Origin: Paraburkholderia solisilvae
GTDB lineage: Bacteria; Pseudomonadota; Gammaproteobacteria; Burkholderiales; Burkholderiaceae
Reading direction: 5' to 3'
Length of the DNA: 64,000 bases
NCBI RefSeq assembly: GCF_902859875.1
Contig: NZ_CADIKF010000041.1
Span: 1-64,000 of the forward strand
Numbering within the stretch: position 1 is the stretch's first letter; the number at the start of each line of letters is the position of its first letter. Both the position numbers and the translations under genes were made by a program. Positions 36,602-45,289 of the stretch are shown here, piece by piece. Below the pieces are notes generated by a model. That model saw nothing but the letters and a program-made list of their open reading frames with translations, was not told the origin of the DNA and made no database searches.

Positions 36602-37540
36602 ATGAATTCTTCTCCCAGCACCATTCTCGACACGATTGGCAACACGCCGCTGTTGCCGTTGCGCCATGTCGTGCCGTCCAACGGCGCGCGGATTTTCATC
36701 AAGCTGGAAAGCCAGAATCCCACGGGGAGTATGAAGGACCGCATCGCGCTCGCGATGATCGAAGCGCCGGAACGCGATGGACGGCTCAAGCCCGGCGGCG
36801 CAGTGGTCGAATACACGGGCGGCAGTACAGGCGTTTCGTTGGCGCTGGTGTGTTCCGTCAAGCGACATCCGCTGCATCTTGTGTCATCCGATGCGTTCTC
36901 GAAAGAGAAGCTCGATCATATGCGTCTGCTGGGCGCGAAGCTGACGATTATCCCAAGCGACAATGGCAAGCAGACCGAGAAGCTGACAAAGGACATGATC
37001 CGCGAAGCGCATCGGATTGCGGACGATATGGGCGCGTACATTACCGCGCAGATGAAAAACACCGATCAGCTCGACGCGTACACCAGGATGGCCGACGAAA
37101 TCTGGCGTCAAACCCGTGGTCGCATCGACGGCTTCGTCGGCAGCGTGGGCACGGCCGCGTCGATTCGCGGGCTCTCCACGCGTTTGCGCGAACACGATGC
37201 GCGGATTCGCGTGGTTGGTGTCGAACCCGCGGAGTCGGCGGTATTGTCGGGCGGCCCGACCGGCGCGCATAAGATCGACGGGATCGGCGCGGGTTATGTC
37301 GTGCCGCTTTGGCATGACAGGATTGCCGACGAACTCGGGCGTGTTTCCACCGACGAAGCGAGAGCCATGGCGTTTCGACTGGCGGCCGAGGAGGGACTGT
37401 TCTGCGGCACGTCCACGGGCGCAAACGTCACAGGCGCGTTGCGTCTTGCCGAACGTCTTGGCCCGAACGCCACGATTGTGACGATCATGTGCGATACCGG
37501 CATGAAGTACCTGAACTCGTTTGCGCAGTCGCTGGATTAA
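36602..37540 (+). CDS. Cysteine synthase-family PLP enzyme
   Basis: This 312-residue protein belongs to the O-acetylserine sulfhydrylase/cystathionine beta-synthase fold II family. The PLP lysine lies in NPTGSMKDR, the phosphate-binding loop in GTSTGANVTGA, and the substrate loop reads EYTGGSTGVSLA in place of the usual PTSGNTG. That altered loop suggests a substrate or partner different from that of ordinary CysK. The enzyme would perform beta-replacement on a serine derivative. An upstream ATG at 36575 exists; 36602 has GGGAAT ahead and a normal N-terminus. Confidence 0.87.
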   Translation: MNSSPSTILDTIGNTPLLPLRHVVPSNGARIFIKLESQNPTGSMKDRIALAMIEAPERDGRLKPGGAVVEYTGGSTGVSLALVCSVKRHPLHLVSSDAFSKEKLDHMRLLGAKLTIIPSDNGKQTEKLTKDMIREAHRIADDMGAYITAQMKNTDQLDAYTRMADEIWRQTRGRIDGFVGSVGTAASIRGLSTRLREHDARIRVVGVEPAESAVLSGGPTGAHKIDGIGAGYVVPLWHDRIADELGRVSTDEARAMAFRLAAEEGLFCGTSTGANVTGALRLAERLGPNATIVTIMCDTGMKYLNSFAQSLD

Positions 37541-37740
37541 CGGTTGCGCGATGCTTCGTAGCCGTTCGGCGTCGTGTCGAACGGCAGACTGTCTGCGCTT
37601 GAGTTTATTTGACCGATCGAGTCACGGCGCGCACCACGGCGGCACCCGTCTCATCCGCTTATTCGATCCGCTCGCGGCAACCGCGGATAGTTCGCCCGTT
37701 TGCGGGTCCACCTCTCGAATGTCTCGCGCACCACCTTAAG

Positions 37741-37923
37741 GCGTTCAACAATACGCCGCACGGTGCGATTCAGGAGGTCGCGTATCAGTGCGGCTTTACG
37801 AGTGCGGCGCACTTCAGCCGCGCGTTCAGGGAACGCTTTGGCCTGTCGCCGCGCGAGTATGCGGCGAGCCTGAAGACGATGAGCGTAGATGTGCTCGAAA
37901 GCGGATACGGGTCGCGCAATTGA
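37741..37923 (+). pseudogene. C-terminal remnant of an AraC-family regulator
   Basis: The reading frame matches only the last AraC helix-turn-helix: GAIQEVAYQCGFTSAAHFSR, then FRERFGLSPREYA. The upstream part of the frame has no AraC sequence, no ribosome-binding site and no ligand domain, and a complete regulator would be about 300 residues. This is a decayed gene end. Confidence 0.75.
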
Positions 37924-38003
37924 GGTCGAGGCACGGCCAGGGAAAAACGAAAAGCAAACACGACACGGACGACGCGAATGCGGCGTTGTCTGTGTCGTCA
38001 AGT

Positions 38004-38144
38004 TCAGCGTATCGACTGGCAGCTCGCGCGCACCTCATCGGTGAAGGCTTGCGGCTGCTCCCATGCCCATGCGGCAAAGTGGCCGCCCTTCGGGAGGCGG
38101 TGGTCGTGGATCAGTTTTGGATACGCCTGCTCCGTCCAGCTGCG
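38004..38144 (-). pseudogene. C-terminal remnant of an epoxide-hydrolase-like protein
   Basis: On the minus strand the final residues read RSWTEQAYPKLIHDHRLPKG, then GHFAAW and EQPQAFTDEVRA, the characteristic C-terminus of bacterial epoxide hydrolases including the catalytic His in GGHFAAW. A complete enzyme is about 380 residues; here nothing precedes this part. A two-residue duplication (AWAWEQP) is also visible. It faces the AraC remnant, so the 640-base interval 37541-38178 appears to be a graveyard. Confidence 0.72.
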
Positions 38145-38178
38145 CGGCGCGTCAGCGGCGCTTGCTCGCGACGGCGGG

Positions 38179-38982
38179 CTAGATGAATTCAGCAACGCGG
38201 ACAATCACAAATGCCGCCGGCACGAGCATCGCCTGTGCGCATAGCGTGCCGAGCACACGCGCGCCCGCAAGCGTCGTGATGGCCCGGCGGAAGCTGTTCT
38301 CCGAAACCCGGCCTTCGATGACATCGTCGGTCATGACGGAAACCTGCGGATCGATGATGACCGCCAATACGACGGTCGCGAACCTGTTGATGACCGACGA
38401 CAGGTTCGCGCATGTTACGCGCAGCTCGGGCTTCAGATATCCGGCATACAACGACGCGAACACACCGACTGTCCAGATCGCCATGGCGACGACGTTCAAT
38501 ACGATGACCTTCCAGGACAATCCCGTGCTCGCGGCCAACTGCGTGACGTTGTGCCGCGAAGGAAGCCGCGCACCAATGCGGATATAGTCGACGCCCGCAC
38601 GACTGAAGATACGCAGCAACAGACGGGGAATCGACCGGTTTGCCTGAAAGTGATCGACGGCGCGGCTGAAATAACGCTGGAACGTAGGAATCAGAAACGA
38701 CCCGGCAATGCTTGCGACGGTGGCGGTGAGCAGGAATAGCCGAAAGTCGGCGAGCAACCCGCTACCCATGTGATGCGCGATATCCAGTTCGACCCGTTTC
38801 GCGATGAACGGCCCTTGAAGAGAATTGGCCGTCCGGGAAACCAGTGCAATGATCCCGAAAAGCGAAAACGATAAGGCTATGCGGCGCGTGCGAACGCCGG
38901 CGATCCGCACGGCATAGGCCAACGTCGCGATCACGTGGATGACGAATGTAAGCCCGCAAATCACATAAAGCTGACTGTCCAT
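38179..38982 (-). CDS. Amj-like lipid II flippase family membrane protein
   Basis: This 267-residue integral membrane protein has about six helices and the conserved opening LTFVIHVIATLAYAVRIAGV followed by IIALVSRTANSLQGP, which I recognise as the Amj/YdaH (DUF2837) family. Amj of Bacillus subtilis substitutes for MurJ in flipping the peptidoglycan precursor lipid II. In proteobacteria, which have MurJ, the role is unclear; resistance to MurJ inhibitors is one idea. It has no operon partner here, and the stop codon adjoins the epoxide-hydrolase remnant. Confidence 0.7.
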   Translation of the reverse strand: MDSQLYVICGLTFVIHVIATLAYAVRIAGVRTRRIALSFSLFGIIALVSRTANSLQGPFIAKRVELDIAHHMGSGLLADFRLFLLTATVASIAGSFLIPTFQRYFSRAVDHFQANRSIPRLLLRIFSRAGVDYIRIGARLPSRHNVTQLAASTGLSWKVIVLNVVAMAIWTVGVFASLYAGYLKPELRVTCANLSSVINRFATVVLAVIIDPQVSVMTDDVIEGRVSENSFRRAITTLAGARVLGTLCAQAMLVPAAFVIVRVAEFI

Positions 38983-39154
38983 GGCATCACCGCGCGTATG
39001 GCAGGGACATGAGTGTACCTGAGCGAAGTTGCCGTACCGACCGTCGACGGCCGGAGCATTTCATCCTGACGATCCGGCCTGAGCCTGCGTAATCCGCCTG
39101 GGTGTGGTGGGCGAGAAATTCCCGCAATAAAGGCCGCCGCACGCCAGGCCCAGC

Positions 39155-40636
39155 TTACAGATAGCGGCGTTCCAGATGCGCGCGGAAGTGCTTCGTGTTG
39201 AGCGCTTCACCAGTGGCGTCGGTCATGAGTTTATCTGTGCGATGGAGACTGCCTTTGCTCCAGATATTCTCTTCGAGCCAGCCGGATAAGCCTTGCAGAT
39301 TTTCCTCCGAAATTTCGCCGTTCAGCGACGGCAAAGCCCTGAGCGCGGCCTGGAACAACTGCGCCGCATACATCGCGCCCAGCGTGTACGTCGGGAAGTA
39401 GCCGAATGCCCCTTGAGTCCAGTGAATGTCCTGCATGCAGCCGTTCTGATAATTGCCTTCAGTGCCGATGCCCAGATAGTCCTGCATCTTCTGGTTCCAC
39501 AAAGCGGGAATGTCATCGACCTCGATCTGACCTTCGATCAACGCCTTTTCAATCTCATAACGCAAGATGACATGCAACGGATAACTGATCTCGTCCGCGT
39601 CCACGCGGATCAATCCCGGTCTGGCCCGTTGAGCCAGCGCGATGAAATTGGCTTCAGTCAACGCAGGCGATTGACCAAACGCCGTTACGACGAGTGGATG
39701 CAGCATCTGAAGAAACGGCGTGCTACGCGCCACCTGCATTTCAAACATCAGGCTTTGTGATTCGTGAATGCCCATTGAGCGCGCGAGGCCGGCCGGTTGG
39801 TCACGCCATGCCTGAGGCAGATTCTGCTCATACCGCCCGTGGCCGGTTTCATGTATGGTGGCAAACAGCGCGGGCATGAAACTGGTTTCGTCGTAGCGCG
39901 TGGTGATACGCACATCTTGCGGCACGCCACCAGAAAACGGGTGCGCGCTCGAGTCCAGCCGACCGGCCGAAAAATTAAAGCCCAGAATACGCATCACCTT
40001 CAAGGCCAGTTCACGTTGCTTGCCTGGATCGAACGGGCCTTGCAAGGGCAGCGGCGGATTAGGCGCCTGTTTAGCCACGACCCGTCGCAGCAGGTCGGGC
40101 AGCCACGTTTTGAGGTCGCCAAAAATGCGATCCAATTCCTCACTTCGCATGCCCGGCTCGTACAAATCAAGTAGCGCATCGTATCGGGACACGCCGGTCG
40201 CCTCGGCACGGATTTTCGCTTCTTCGCGAGTCAGCTTCACCACTTCATGCAGATTCGACGCGAAGCCGACCCAGTCATTGGCAGGGCGCTGCGTGCGCCA
40301 TGCGAAGCCGCACTTGCCGGTGGCCAGAGACCTCGCCTCGATCAATGCATCCGGCAACACAACGGCCCGGCGATAGGTGTTGCGCATTTCGGTCAGGTTA
40401 GCTTCATCCGCGCCCTCCAATGTTTCTTTCGAGGCGCTCTCCAGCAGCACGCCCACCTTCGGGTCGCACAGCAACTGATGACACAGCACGTCAATCTCGG
40501 CCAGTGCCTCAGACCGCGCCTGACTACCCTCGTGCGACATCATCGTTTGCATGTCCCAATGGGCGATTGCTGACAGATGGTTAAAGCGGCTGATGCGGGC
40601 AAAGATGCTGCGCAATTGCTGGTAAGCGGTGTTCAT
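39155..40636 (-). CDS. M32 family carboxypeptidase (carboxypeptidase Taq-like)
   Basis: This 493-residue zinc metallopeptidase has the active-site helix HETGH at residues 262-266 and the downstream zinc-ligand region GIHESQSLMFE, plus the M32 length of about 500. M32 enzymes trim C-terminal residues from peptides in the cytoplasm. The frame is open to 40750, but the ATG at 40636 yields the normal N-terminus (NTAYQQLRSIFARISRFNHL). It appears complete and stands alone. Confidence 0.92.
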   Translation of the reverse strand: MNTAYQQLRSIFARISRFNHLSAIAHWDMQTMMSHEGSQARSEALAEIDVLCHQLLCDPKVGVLLESASKETLEGADEANLTEMRNTYRRAVVLPDALIEARSLATGKCGFAWRTQRPANDWVGFASNLHEVVKLTREEAKIRAEATGVSRYDALLDLYEPGMRSEELDRIFGDLKTWLPDLLRRVVAKQAPNPPLPLQGPFDPGKQRELALKVMRILGFNFSAGRLDSSAHPFSGGVPQDVRITTRYDETSFMPALFATIHETGHGRYEQNLPQAWRDQPAGLARSMGIHESQSLMFEMQVARSTPFLQMLHPLVVTAFGQSPALTEANFIALAQRARPGLIRVDADEISYPLHVILRYEIEKALIEGQIEVDDIPALWNQKMQDYLGIGTEGNYQNGCMQDIHWTQGAFGYFPTYTLGAMYAAQLFQAALRALPSLNGEISEENLQGLSGWLEENIWSKGSLHRTDKLMTDATGEALNTKHFRAHLERRYL

Positions 40637-40966
40637 GGGGCTTCCACGTCTCGAAGTGAATGGTGTCACTGCCGGTTTGCAAGGCTTCCGATGCAGCATG
40701 CGGTGCTGAAAGTTTGCTGCACGCGTCACATGGCCGCTGCCGCATTCCACAGACTCAACGCATCAATATACAAGCCTATTCCATTTTCAAACCGTAAGGC
40801 CGCCGGCTGTCGCATGATTCACGCTGGCAAACCTTTGCCGCGCAAAACCGATGCCGGAGTCTGAAACGATGGACGACACGCTTAACGCATCGCGTTCACG
40901 AGGTGGTGTGTTCACGGCCAGCTGCGAATGGCGGGCAGGCCGCGGGTGCGCGTCGGAACCGCGCGG
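40637..40966. other. Intergenic stretch with no supported feature
   Basis: These 330 bases between the M32 peptidase and the Tat-exported hydrolase hold no reading frame with a ribosome-binding site or family motif. I saw no strong hairpin or repeat. They presumably contain the promoter of the peptidase gene. Confidence 0.5.
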
Positions 40967-42010
40967 TCATAGTTTTACGACCTGCAGCACCGCGTCGGCA
41001 AATGCGTTGGGCGCTTCTTGCGGCAAGTTGTGACCGATGCCGCCGCTGATGTCACGATGCTGGTAACCGGCAGTAAACTGCTTCGCATAGGCAGCGGGTG
41101 GCTGATGCGGTGCGCCGTTCGCATCGCCTTCTAACGTAATGGTGGGCACGGAGATCTTCGGCGCCTGCGCCAGTCGTCTTTCCAGATCGTCGTACTCCGC
41201 TTCGCCCTGGGCCAATCCCAACCGCCAACGGTAGTTATGGATGACGATCGCTACATGGTCCGGATTGTCGAACGCCGCAGCCGTCCGCAGAAATGTGGCG
41301 TCGTCGAACTTGAATTGCGGTGAGGCATGCTGCCAGATCATCCTGTTGAAGTCGGCGCGATGCTCCGCATAACCTGTGGCGCCGCGCTCCGTCGCGAAGT
41401 AATACTGGAACCATGCCTGCAGTTCGGCCTGCGGCGCCTGCGGCTTCCGGTTGGCCTGCTGGCTGCCGATCAGATAGCCGCTCACCGATACCAGCGCGCG
41501 ACAACGTTCGGGCCATAGCGCGGCGATGATATCGGCCGCGCGCCCTCCCCAGTCAAAGCCGGCAATCACTGCCTTATCGATTTTCAGCACATCCATCAGC
41601 GCAATGATGTCTACTGCGAATACGGACTGTTGTCCGTTGCGCGGCGTGTCCGCGCGAAGGATGCGTGTCGAACCGTAGCCTCTGAGGTACGGCACGATGA
41701 CGCGGTAGCCCGCGGCCGCCAGGATGGGGGCGACGTCGACGAAACTGTGGATGTCGTGGGGCCAGCCGTGCAGCAGGATGGCAACCGGCCCATTGGCCGG
41801 TCCCGTCTCGGCGTAACCGACGCTCAGTTTGCCGGCCTCGACCTGGCGGATCGGGCCGAATGAGGTGGATGAAACCGTTCGCTGTGAGGCGGCGGTTTGT
41901 GGCGGCGCGCTGGCCTTGGCCACATTCGGCAGGTCCAGCATGGTAAGGCCAGCCAAAGCCGAGGTGCCGCTCAACAAGCGGCGGCGTCGCATGTTCACTG
42001 GATTCGACAT
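40967..42010 (-). CDS. Tat-exported alpha/beta hydrolase (epoxide hydrolase/dehalogenase-like)
   Basis: This 347-residue protein starts with a twin-arginine signal (RRRRLLSGTSALAG, residues 8-21) followed by a hydrophobic segment, indicating folded export. The hydrolase domain has the oxyanion HGWPHD near 81, an aspartate nucleophile at about 153 in GFDWGG, and the catalytic His in GGIGHNLPQEAP. Asp rather than Ser at the elbow is typical of epoxide hydrolases and haloalkane dehalogenases. The cap region lies between. Substrate unknown. Confidence 0.87.
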   Translation of the reverse strand: MSNPVNMRRRRLLSGTSALAGLTMLDLPNVAKASAPPQTAASQRTVSSTSFGPIRQVEAGKLSVGYAETGPANGPVAILLHGWPHDIHSFVDVAPILAAAGYRVIVPYLRGYGSTRILRADTPRNGQQSVFAVDIIALMDVLKIDKAVIAGFDWGGRAADIIAALWPERCRALVSVSGYLIGSQQANRKPQAPQAELQAWFQYYFATERGATGYAEHRADFNRMIWQHASPQFKFDDATFLRTAAAFDNPDHVAIVIHNYRWRLGLAQGEAEYDDLERRLAQAPKISVPTITLEGDANGAPHQPPAAYAKQFTAGYQHRDISGGIGHNLPQEAPNAFADAVLQVVKL

Positions 42011-42136
42011 GTCCGAATTTTCACGAGGGCACTTCCGGTTAGTTGACGCCGAGCAGTTCCTTTTCCGGATCCCGATCTTGTGGCGGGGCCGCTGACGGCT
42101 TGCGCCGCGGAGCTCGAATGCGCGCCGCGTGGCCGC

Positions 42137-42556
42137 CTACGCCGTCGCTGCGCGTGCCCCGATGCACACGGCGAGCGCATGACCCAACACCACCGCGACG
42201 ATGCATAGCATCACCGCGGCCACGCACAAAACGACCGAACTCAGCACATTGCTTGCGAGCCCCGTCGACGCGCCGGCGCGCAGCAGTTCCAGCGTCTGGA
42301 GGCAGAACGAGACGGCAGCGAAACCGCCGCAGACACCGGCCATGACAAGCGTGCGCAGGTCGGCGCTTATGGCCGGCGCCCCATCAGGCAGCATGACGGC
42401 GGAGAAGAAGCCGATGAGGAAGCTGCCCGCGATGTTGATCAGTATCGTGCGCCAGGCGATTGATCCGCCCGGCGCGCGGGCCGCGAGGTGCTTGATCCAA
42501 TAACGGCCGACACTGCCGACGACTCCGCCCACAGCAACGTAGAGATAGGGGTTCAT
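42137..42556 (-). CDS. crcB: CrcB/FluC fluoride channel
   Basis: This 139-residue protein has four membrane helices and the FluC signatures: VGGVVGSVGRYW, TILINIAGSFLIGF with the conserved Asn, and GVCGGFAAVSFCLQTLEL near the central sodium site. FluC forms dual-topology dimers that expel fluoride. The motif GFCGGFTTFS-T of typical channels is here GVCGGFAAVSFC, which is slightly divergent. No fluoride riboswitch was recognised upstream. Instead a remnant reading frame ends eight bases before the ATG. Confidence 0.85.
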   Translation of the reverse strand: MNPYLYVAVGGVVGSVGRYWIKHLAARAPGGSIAWRTILINIAGSFLIGFFSAVMLPDGAPAISADLRTLVMAGVCGGFAAVSFCLQTLELLRAGASTGLASNVLSSVVLCVAAVMLCIVAVVLGHALAVCIGARAATA

Positions 42557-42564
42557 GACCGAAC

Positions 42565-42666
42565 TCACATGCTGGACAAGTCCGGGTGAAGACTCCGGAC
42601 CGGGCTGACTGCTTCCAGCAGCGATGCGGCCGGCGGGACGGTGGACTTCGCCAGTTGAGATTTCAT
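42565..42666 (-). pseudogene. Amidase C-terminal fragment surviving as a 33-residue reading frame
   Basis: The frame starts ATG with GAGGTAGGTC ahead and ends TGA eight bases before crcB. Its last part, LLEAVSPVRSLHPDL, closely matches the C-terminus of the amidase encoded at 45290-46699 (MLESISPVRHLHPDV), and the preceding QLAKSTVPPAA aligns with QAESTILHLA. It therefore derives from the end of an amidase-signature gene. Because it retains a start, ribosome-binding site and stop next to crcB, it might be translated and couple to crcB, but that is speculation. Confidence 0.7.
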
Positions 42667-42722
42667 GACCTACCTCTGCGGATGATTGACAGGGGACGTA
42701 CAAAGCCTGACAACGTTACTAT

Positions 42723-42736
42723 CTAACGTTTGTTAG
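42723..42736. promoter_or_regulatory. TetR operator candidate, copy 1
   Basis: CTAACGTTTGTTAG has 5-bp inverted arms (CTAAC/GTTAG) around GTTT and lies 54 bases before the tetR start. The same palindrome, read on the other strand, occurs at 45155-45168 ahead of the MFS and amidase genes. Two matching sites around one TetR gene suggest self-regulation plus control of the neighbours. Confidence 0.7.
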
Positions 42737-42790
42737 GGGGAATGCTAGGGGCTATAATATGGACCGTCAACTCCTTTTTAGAGCGAGCCC

Positions 42791-43369
42791 GTGAAAAACC
42801 GAGCAGAGACGAATTCGAGCGACAGGATCCTGGCGGCCGCTAGAGATATTGCACAGGCGCATGGTTACGGCGGGTTGAACGTCCGTAGCCTTGCGGAAGA
42901 GGTGGGTATCAAGGCCGCGAGCCTTTACCATCATTTTCCGAGCAAGGCCGACCTCGCGGCCGCGGTTGCGAGGCGCTACTGGGAGGACGCGGCCGCACTG
43001 CTGGAAGCGCTATCGGCCGAAGTGCGAGATCCCGTCGAACGCCTGCGCAGATACCCCGACGTGACGTTTCGCAAGTCGCTTGAAAACGGCAATCGCATGT
43101 GTCTTGCAAGCTTTATGACTGCCGAGTACGACGATCTGCCCGAGGTGGTGAAGACAGAGGTTCAAACCTTCGCTGATGTCAATACCGCATGGCTCGCCAA
43201 GACCTTGTCCGCAGCAGGCATCGTCGGGCCGAGAGAAGCGAAGAAGCGAGCGCGCTCCATCTTTTCTGCAGTCGTCGGCGCCCAGTTGATGGCGCGCGGC
43301 CGTTCCGATCTAGCGCTCTTTGATGCGCTGATCGAAGGCTACCGGGCGAGCGGACTCTTGCCGAAGTGA
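42791..43369 (+). CDS. TetR-family transcriptional repressor
   Basis: This 192-residue protein has the TetR helix-turn-helix at about residues 10-55 (ILAAARDIAQAHGYGGLNVR, then EVGIKAASLYHHFPSKADL) and a helical ligand domain resembling the AcuR/NemR group (GNRMCLASFMTAEYDDLP). Translation begins at a GTG with GAGCGAG upstream. Its operator candidate lies 54 bases upstream, and a second copy lies between the MFS exporter and amidase genes, the likely targets. Confidence 0.9.
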   Translation: MKNRAETNSSDRILAAARDIAQAHGYGGLNVRSLAEEVGIKAASLYHHFPSKADLAAAVARRYWEDAAALLEALSAEVRDPVERLRRYPDVTFRKSLENGNRMCLASFMTAEYDDLPEVVKTEVQTFADVNTAWLAKTLSAAGIVGPREAKKRARSIFSAVVGAQLMARGRSDLALFDALIEGYRASGLLPK

Positions 43370-43396
43370 ACGAAGCGCACGTACTGCCGTGCCCCC

Positions 43397-44980
43397 TCAG
43401 TGCGCGTCGGGCGGCGGCGCAGCATTGCCGATCGGCCGCGTAAAGAACGCGCAGATGAGCCCCACGCCGAAGCACAGCGCGACGGCAAGGAATGTGTCGG
43501 CGAATGTCAGCGTGAGCGCCTCGCGCATCACAAGGGACTGCAGCATGCCCATACTGGCGTTGGCGGCATTGAGCGCGTCGCCCGCTGCGTGCGAGAGCCG
43601 TTCAGCCTGCTGCTGCAGAAACGCCCCGACGACCGGTCGACCGACGCTGACGTGCTCCGCGAGAATTTCATAGTGGAAATTCAGGCGATCGTTCAGCATC
43701 GTGCTGACGACCGCGATACCTATCGCACCGCCGAGATTTCGCATCAGATTAAAAAGCCCGCTCGCCGCTCTGAGCCGCTCAGGCGGCAAAGACCCCAATG
43801 CGAGGATGACGATGGGCGGAATGGCAAATTGCTGACCGAATCCGCGCAGCGCCTGAGGAAGCAGCAACTGTTCCCAGCCCCAGTCGTTGGTCAACGGTAC
43901 ATAAAGGTAGCAGCCGATGCCGAACATCGCGAGACCGATCATCATGAGATGACGCATGCTGATGTATTTCGCGAGCAGCGTATACACCACCATGCCGAGC
44001 AACTGGAAGCATCCGACGGACAGTAACGCAATGCCGGTTTGAAGCGAATCGAAGCCTCGCACGCGCGTGAGAAACACGGGTGTCAGAAAGACCGTGCAGA
44101 AGATGCCGATACCGATGATGAACGACAGGAGGCTGCAGATTCCGAAGTTCCGGACAGCCAGCGCACGCAGGTCGACAATGGGTTCTTTGGCGGTGAATGC
44201 GTGCACGAGGAACAGGAAGCCGCATATGGCGCAGACCCACGTACACGTGAGAATCACATCGTCGCCGAGCCAGTTTTTGCGCGGCCCTTCTTCAAGCACA
44301 TATTCAAGGCAACCGAGGCACCCGGACATCAGCAATACGCCCAGATAGTCGCCCTTTTTGAGCAGGGAAAGATCCGCGCGGTCAAAGTTGACATACCGGG
44401 GCACAACTGCGGCGACGATGATGCCCGGTACTACGTTCAGGTAGAACAACCAGTGCCACGACCACTCGGCCGTCACCCACCCCCCGATGACTGGCCCGAT
44501 GGTCGGCGCGAGCGTCGAGAGCGCACCGATTGTGGTTGATGCGATGAGCCGCTGCTTCGGTGGGAAGATCACGAATACGGTTGTGTAGACGGTGGGTATC
44601 ATGGCGGCGCCAAGCGCCCCTTGAAGACCGCGAAACAGGATCATCGAGTTGATGTCCCACGCGAGCCCACAGAGCATGCTGGTAATCGTGAACCCGAGTG
44701 CGGAAAATGCGAACACCCAGCGTGTCGAGAAGACTCGGGTTAGCCAGCCCGACATCGGAATGACGATGATTTCCGCAATCAGATAAGACGTTTGTACCCA
44801 AGACAGCTCGTCCTGGCTCGCAGAGAGTCCGCCGCCAATGTCGCGTAGCGACGACGCGACAATCTGTATATCGAGGGTCGCCATGAAGAAGCCAAGACAC
44901 ATGATGCCGAACGCAAAGAGTTTCGTGCTCGTTGGCAGGTCCATGGGATTCGGCAAAGGCGCGACGGTTGAAGTGCTCAT
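43397..44980 (-). CDS. DHA2-family MFS drug exporter (EmrB/QacA-like)
   Basis: This 527-residue protein has about fourteen membrane helices and the drug-exporter motif C in IGALSTLAPTIGPVIGGW, plus the opening FFMATLDIQIVASSLRDI typical of EmrB. It would export hydrophobic toxic compounds by proton antiport. EmrB usually works with an EmrA adaptor, and none is adjacent. It converges on the TetR gene, and its promoter region carries the second TetR operator candidate, so induction by the repressor's ligand is likely. Confidence 0.92.
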   Translation of the reverse strand: MSTSTVAPLPNPMDLPTSTKLFAFGIMCLGFFMATLDIQIVASSLRDIGGGLSASQDELSWVQTSYLIAEIIVIPMSGWLTRVFSTRWVFAFSALGFTITSMLCGLAWDINSMILFRGLQGALGAAMIPTVYTTVFVIFPPKQRLIASTTIGALSTLAPTIGPVIGGWVTAEWSWHWLFYLNVVPGIIVAAVVPRYVNFDRADLSLLKKGDYLGVLLMSGCLGCLEYVLEEGPRKNWLGDDVILTCTWVCAICGFLFLVHAFTAKEPIVDLRALAVRNFGICSLLSFIIGIGIFCTVFLTPVFLTRVRGFDSLQTGIALLSVGCFQLLGMVVYTLLAKYISMRHLMMIGLAMFGIGCYLYVPLTNDWGWEQLLLPQALRGFGQQFAIPPIVILALGSLPPERLRAASGLFNLMRNLGGAIGIAVVSTMLNDRLNFHYEILAEHVSVGRPVVGAFLQQQAERLSHAAGDALNAANASMGMLQSLVMREALTLTFADTFLAVALCFGVGLICAFFTRPIGNAAPPPDAH

Positions 44981-45153
44981 GTCGTTCTACTGTGTATATA
45001 CACAACAAATAAATGAATGAAAGCCATATATTTCCCGGAACTCGGTACGGCTGCTTTGAGAGCAAAGGCAAGCACGGTGAGTTCCGCTCTTTTTCGGGGA
45101 TATCCTCTGAAAAACGGGAGTTGACGACTGGGATTATAAGGCCTAAAGTTTCA

Positions 45154-45169
45154 CCTAACAAACGTTAGG
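45154..45169. promoter_or_regulatory. TetR operator candidate, copy 2
   Basis: CCTAACAAACGTTAGG is palindromic (CCTAAC/GTTAGG around AAAC) and its 14-base core is the reverse complement of the site at 42723-42736. It lies between the divergent MFS exporter (start 44980) and amidase (start 45290) genes and could control both. Confidence 0.72.
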
Positions 45170-45289
45170 TAACAACATCGGCGGCATGTCGATTGCAATG
45201 CGTTCGTCGTCTGCGAAGACTGGCTATCGTTCCTGAGGAAGCGGGCTGGGCCGCCAATCTGCTGGTTTATCAATCATCGGAATTCGACT

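Noticed and set aside
42557..42790. Fluoride riboswitch ahead of crcB
   Set aside because: I looked for the conserved pseudoknot elements and did not see them; the interval holds the amidase fragment and a TetR operator.
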